Source: Bacteroidota bacterium (GTDB lineage: Bacteria; Bacteroidota; Bacteroidia; Sphingobacteriales; Sphingobacteriaceae). From it: 32,711 bases of DNA. The position numbers and the translations under genes are program-made. How positions within the stretch are numbered: position 1 is the first letter of the stretch; every line of letters starts with the position of its first letter. The notes under the pieces were generated by a model. It ran no database searches, was not told the DNA's origin, and saw nothing but the letters and a program-made list of their open reading frames with translations. The stretch is from the NCBI GenBank assembly GCA_018266935.1, contig JAFDZL010000461.1, positions 1-32,711 of the forward strand, in the 5' to 3' direction. Positions 30,737 to 32,711 of this stretch are shown piece after piece.

Positions 30737-31822
30737 ATGAAATTGAACCTGAAACGCCCGCTGGCCTTCTTCGATATCGAATCGACGGGGACGAACGTGG
30801 GTTCCGACCGTATCGTTGAGCTGTCCGTTATCAAACTTAACCCTGATCAAACCGAGGAGGTAAAAACCTGGCGTATCAACCCGGGCATGCCGATACCGCT
30901 CGAATCATCGCTGGTTCATGGTATTTACGACGAGCATGTGAAGGACGAACCTGCCTTTGAAAAGCTGGCGGCTTCCGTAGCCGAATTTATCGGCGATGCT
31001 GACCTGGCCGGCTACAATTCAAACAAATTTGATATACCCATGCTGATGGAGGAGTTCCTGCGCGCGAATGTACAGTTCGACCTGGAGAACCGCTTTTTCG
31101 TGGATGTGCAGAACATTTTCCACCAGATGGAGCAGCGGACACTGAAGGCAGCCTACCTGTTCTATTGCAAAAAGCAGATCGAAAACGCGCATTCCGCGGA
31201 AGCGGATACCCGCGCCACAATGGAAGTCTTGCTGGCTCAGATCGAGAGATATGAAGGCGCCGATTGGGAAGATAAGGCCGGTAAAGTGAGCAAGCCTGTC
31301 GTAAACGATGTTGAGGCGCTGCACAAATTTACCAACCTGAGCCGTCCGCTTGATTTTGCAGGCCGTATGGTTTATAACGAGAAAGGCGAAGAGGTATTCA
31401 ATTTCGGCAAACATAAAGGGAAAAAAGTAGAGGAGGTTTTCAACATGGAGCCGAGCTACTACTCCTGGATGATGCAAGGCGATTTCCCCTTATATACCAA
31501 ACGCAAACTCGAAGAAATATACACCCGCTGGAACGCCAAAAGAACCGCCGAGCGTATGGCAAAGCCGGCTCAGCCAAGACCGGTTGAAAATGGAGCGAGG
31601 CCTGCGGAACAACCGAAAACTGATAGCCAGCAAAAAGCTGAGCAGCCCAGGGCGTTTCAGCCAAAACCGGCACCAAACCAGCCGAAAAAGGAATTCCACA
31701 GGCACGATAACCGCAATAACAACCAGCAAAACCGCCCTTTCAAAAAACAGGACGATACCCCCGCAAGACCTGTGGATGATGATATGTTGAGTATGCTGAA
31801 GGAGAAGTTTAAGAAGGGGTGA
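30737..31822 (+). CDS. DEDDh exonuclease with DUF3820-like domain
   Basis: This 361-residue cytoplasmic protein has an N-terminal 3'-5' exonuclease domain of the DnaQ (DEDDh) type: Asp13 and Glu15 in FFDIES, Asp99 in NSNKFDIPML, and His152 and Asp157 in HSAEADTRAT, all in order. A second short domain (about 218-262, FNFGKHKGKKVEEV and YYSWMMQGDFP) fits DUF3820, commonly fused to such exonucleases. The tail (about 275-345) is rich in Pro, Gln, Asn and Lys and probably disordered, ending in MLSMLKEKFKK. It may trim DNA or RNA ends or proofread, but it is not the polymerase III epsilon subunit by context. GACCTTTG at 30709-30716 is a weak promoter candidate. Confidence 0.92.
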   Translation: MKLNLKRPLAFFDIESTGTNVGSDRIVELSVIKLNPDQTEEVKTWRINPGMPIPLESSLVHGIYDEHVKDEPAFEKLAASVAEFIGDADLAGYNSNKFDIPMLMEEFLRANVQFDLENRFFVDVQNIFHQMEQRTLKAAYLFYCKKQIENAHSAEADTRATMEVLLAQIERYEGADWEDKAGKVSKPVVNDVEALHKFTNLSRPLDFAGRMVYNEKGEEVFNFGKHKGKKVEEVFNMEPSYYSWMMQGDFPLYTKRKLEEIYTRWNAKRTAERMAKPAQPRPVENGARPAEQPKTDSQQKAEQPRAFQPKPAPNQPKKEFHRHDNRNNNQQNRPFKKQDDTPARPVDDDMLSMLKEKFKKG

Positions 31823-31827
31823 GGTTG

Positions 31828-31890
31828 GTGATTAGTTAACTTGTGATCAGTGATTGGTTAGATGGGCCTGATTCACCAATAACTAATCAC
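31828..31890. repeat. Inverted repeat between convergent genes
   Basis: GTGATTAGTT (31828-31837) is exactly complementary to AACTAATCAC (31881-31890). An inner pair, ATTGGT (31853-31858) with ACCAAT (31875-31880), can extend the fold. The right arm runs into the stop codon and last codons of queG. It separates the exonuclease and queG genes and could stop transcription from both sides. Confidence 0.6.
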
Positions 31891-32711
31891 AAATCACTAT
31901 TCCGCAAGAACCCAATATTGCGTTTCAACCCCGAAAATTTGGTGCGTTTCACCGGTGAGTCTTTGAATACCTTCTGAAACACATCTTCTGTGATGTCTTC
32001 CCAATCGGTTTTGCGCATGTTCAGCAGTTCTTTTTTGGGCTGGAACGCCTGCTCGTGATTTAATACCGAAAAACGGTTCCAGGGGCATACGTCCTGGCAT
32101 ACGTCGCAGCCGAACATCCAGTTGTCCATTTTGCCTTGAAACTCCGCCGGTATCTCATTTTTCAGTTCGATGGTGAGATAAGAGATACATCTGCTGCCAT
32201 CGACCACATAAGGTGCGACGATCGCTTCCGTTGGGCAGGCGTCGATACAGCGTGTACATGTGCCGCAATGATCGGCGGTGGAAGGAATATCATATTCCAG
32301 CTCCAGGTCGATGATCAGTTCAGCCAAAAAGAAAAACGAACCTTTTTTGGTGCTGATGAGATTGGTATTCTTACCGATCCAGCCCAGCCCGGCCCGTTTG
32401 GCCCAGGCTTTGTCCAGCACCGGCGCCGAATCTACAAAGGCGCGGCCGTTCACTTCGCCGATCTTTTCATTGATGACTTCGAGCAATTGCTTGAGTTTAT
32501 GCTTTATGACATGATGATAATCCGTCCCGTAAGCATATTTGGAGATTTTGGGCGCTGATGGGTCGGCTTGCTGCAGATCGGTATAATAATTCAGTCCCAG
32601 CGAGATCACCGACTTCGCGCCATCAACCAAAAGCCGCGGGTCGAGGCGCTTGTCAAAGTAGTTTTCCATGTAGCTCATTTCGCCCTGCATGCCCTGCTTT
32701 AGCCAGGCCTC
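31887..32711 (-). CDS. queG: Epoxyqueuosine reductase, N-terminus outside window
   Basis: QueG reduces epoxyqueuosine to queuosine in the wobble position of certain tRNAs, using a cobalamin and two [4Fe-4S] clusters. The visible part shows [10 protein letters not shown] near the start, [22 protein letters not shown], the ferredoxin motif [16 protein letters not shown], and the second cluster motif [11 protein letters not shown], all conserved. The frame is open to the right edge with residues EAWLKQG before the first Met, as in full-length QueG, so the true start lies beyond the window. The last codons and TGA fall inside an intergenic inverted repeat. No other queuosine gene is in the window. 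Confidence 0.96.
   Translation of the reverse strand, partial: EAWLKQGMQGEMSYMENYFDKRLDPRLLVDGAKSVISLGLNYYTDLQQADPSAPKISKYAYGTDYHHVIKHKLKQLLEVINEKIGEVNGRAFVDSAPVLDKAWAKRAGLGWIGKNTNLISTKKGSFFFLAELIIDLELEYDIPSTADHCGTCTRCIDACPTEAIVAPYVVDGSRCISYLTIELKNEIPAEFQGKMDNWMFGCDVCQDVCPWNRFSVLNHEQAFQPKKELLNMRKTDWEDITEDVFQKVFKDSPVKRTKFSGLKRNIGFLRNSDL

Overview
The window looks like chromosomal core sequence from a Bacteroidota bacterium of the Sphingobacteriaceae (Mucilaginibacter/Pedobacter-like). This placement is inferred from gene content and signals; no 16S gene is present. The supporting evidence is: families typical of the phylum (GH97, DUF2851, DUF3857/transglutaminase pairs, Lys-rich lipoboxes, Asp-box lipoproteins), Bacteroidota-type promoters (TAnnTTTG, once with a well-spaced upstream TTTG), few Shine-Dalgarno sites, and short periodic repeats between genes. 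I see no phage, plasmid, transposase, CRISPR, rRNA or tRNA gene.

Layout. 1-1532: the 3' part of a GH97 glycosidase, followed by a REP-like palindromic repeat. 1686-3198 (minus): a PspC-domain protein and DUF2851. 3291-3467: a 58-residue zinc-ribbon-like ORF. 3487-7775 (minus): an Asp-box lipoprotein, a DUF1345 membrane protein, a YwbE-family protein, argH and a GNAT acetyltransferase. 7850-10467 (plus): a secreted GH36-like glycosidase and a second GNAT. 10528-13610 (plus): tandem paralogous exported TPR proteins. 13664-17084 (minus): three envelope proteins, one with a transglutaminase-like domain. 17267-18574 (plus): a lipoprotein and an outer-membrane beta-barrel. 18564-20328: a membrane protein, a small lipoprotein and an MpaB-type oxygenase-family protein. 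20633-22143 (plus): a GH16 lipoprotein and a DoxX-like protein. 22144-22565: a non-coding stretch rich in hairpins and repeats. 22566-25172: mutS, probably starting at TTG. 25339-26699 (plus): two NlpC/P60 hydrolases and a 40-residue membrane peptide. 26700-30628 (minus): two overlapping DUF3857/transglutaminase-like proteins, the first-transcribed lacking catalytic Cys and His. 30737-31822: a DEDDh exonuclease. 31887-window end (minus): partial queG.

Biology. The genes are mostly independent housekeeping and cell-envelope functions: arginine synthesis (argH), mismatch repair (mutS), queuosine synthesis (queG), peptidoglycan hydrolysis (NlpC/P60) and glycan breakdown (GH97, GH36-like, GH16, none with SusC/SusD beside it). 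Three tandem duplications stand out (TPR, NlpC/P60, DUF3857), each with signs of divergence.

The most interesting signals are outside the annotated proteins. First, six genes carry a TAnnTTTG-like promoter element ending exactly 4 nt before the ATG, which predicts leaderless mRNAs. Second, several intergenic gaps hold 8- or 9-bp-period tandem tracts, two of them sharing a 19-nt word 17 kb apart. Third, the gap before mutS has several hairpins with T-tracts that may bound an unannotated small RNA. I did not find a clearly novel multi-gene system.
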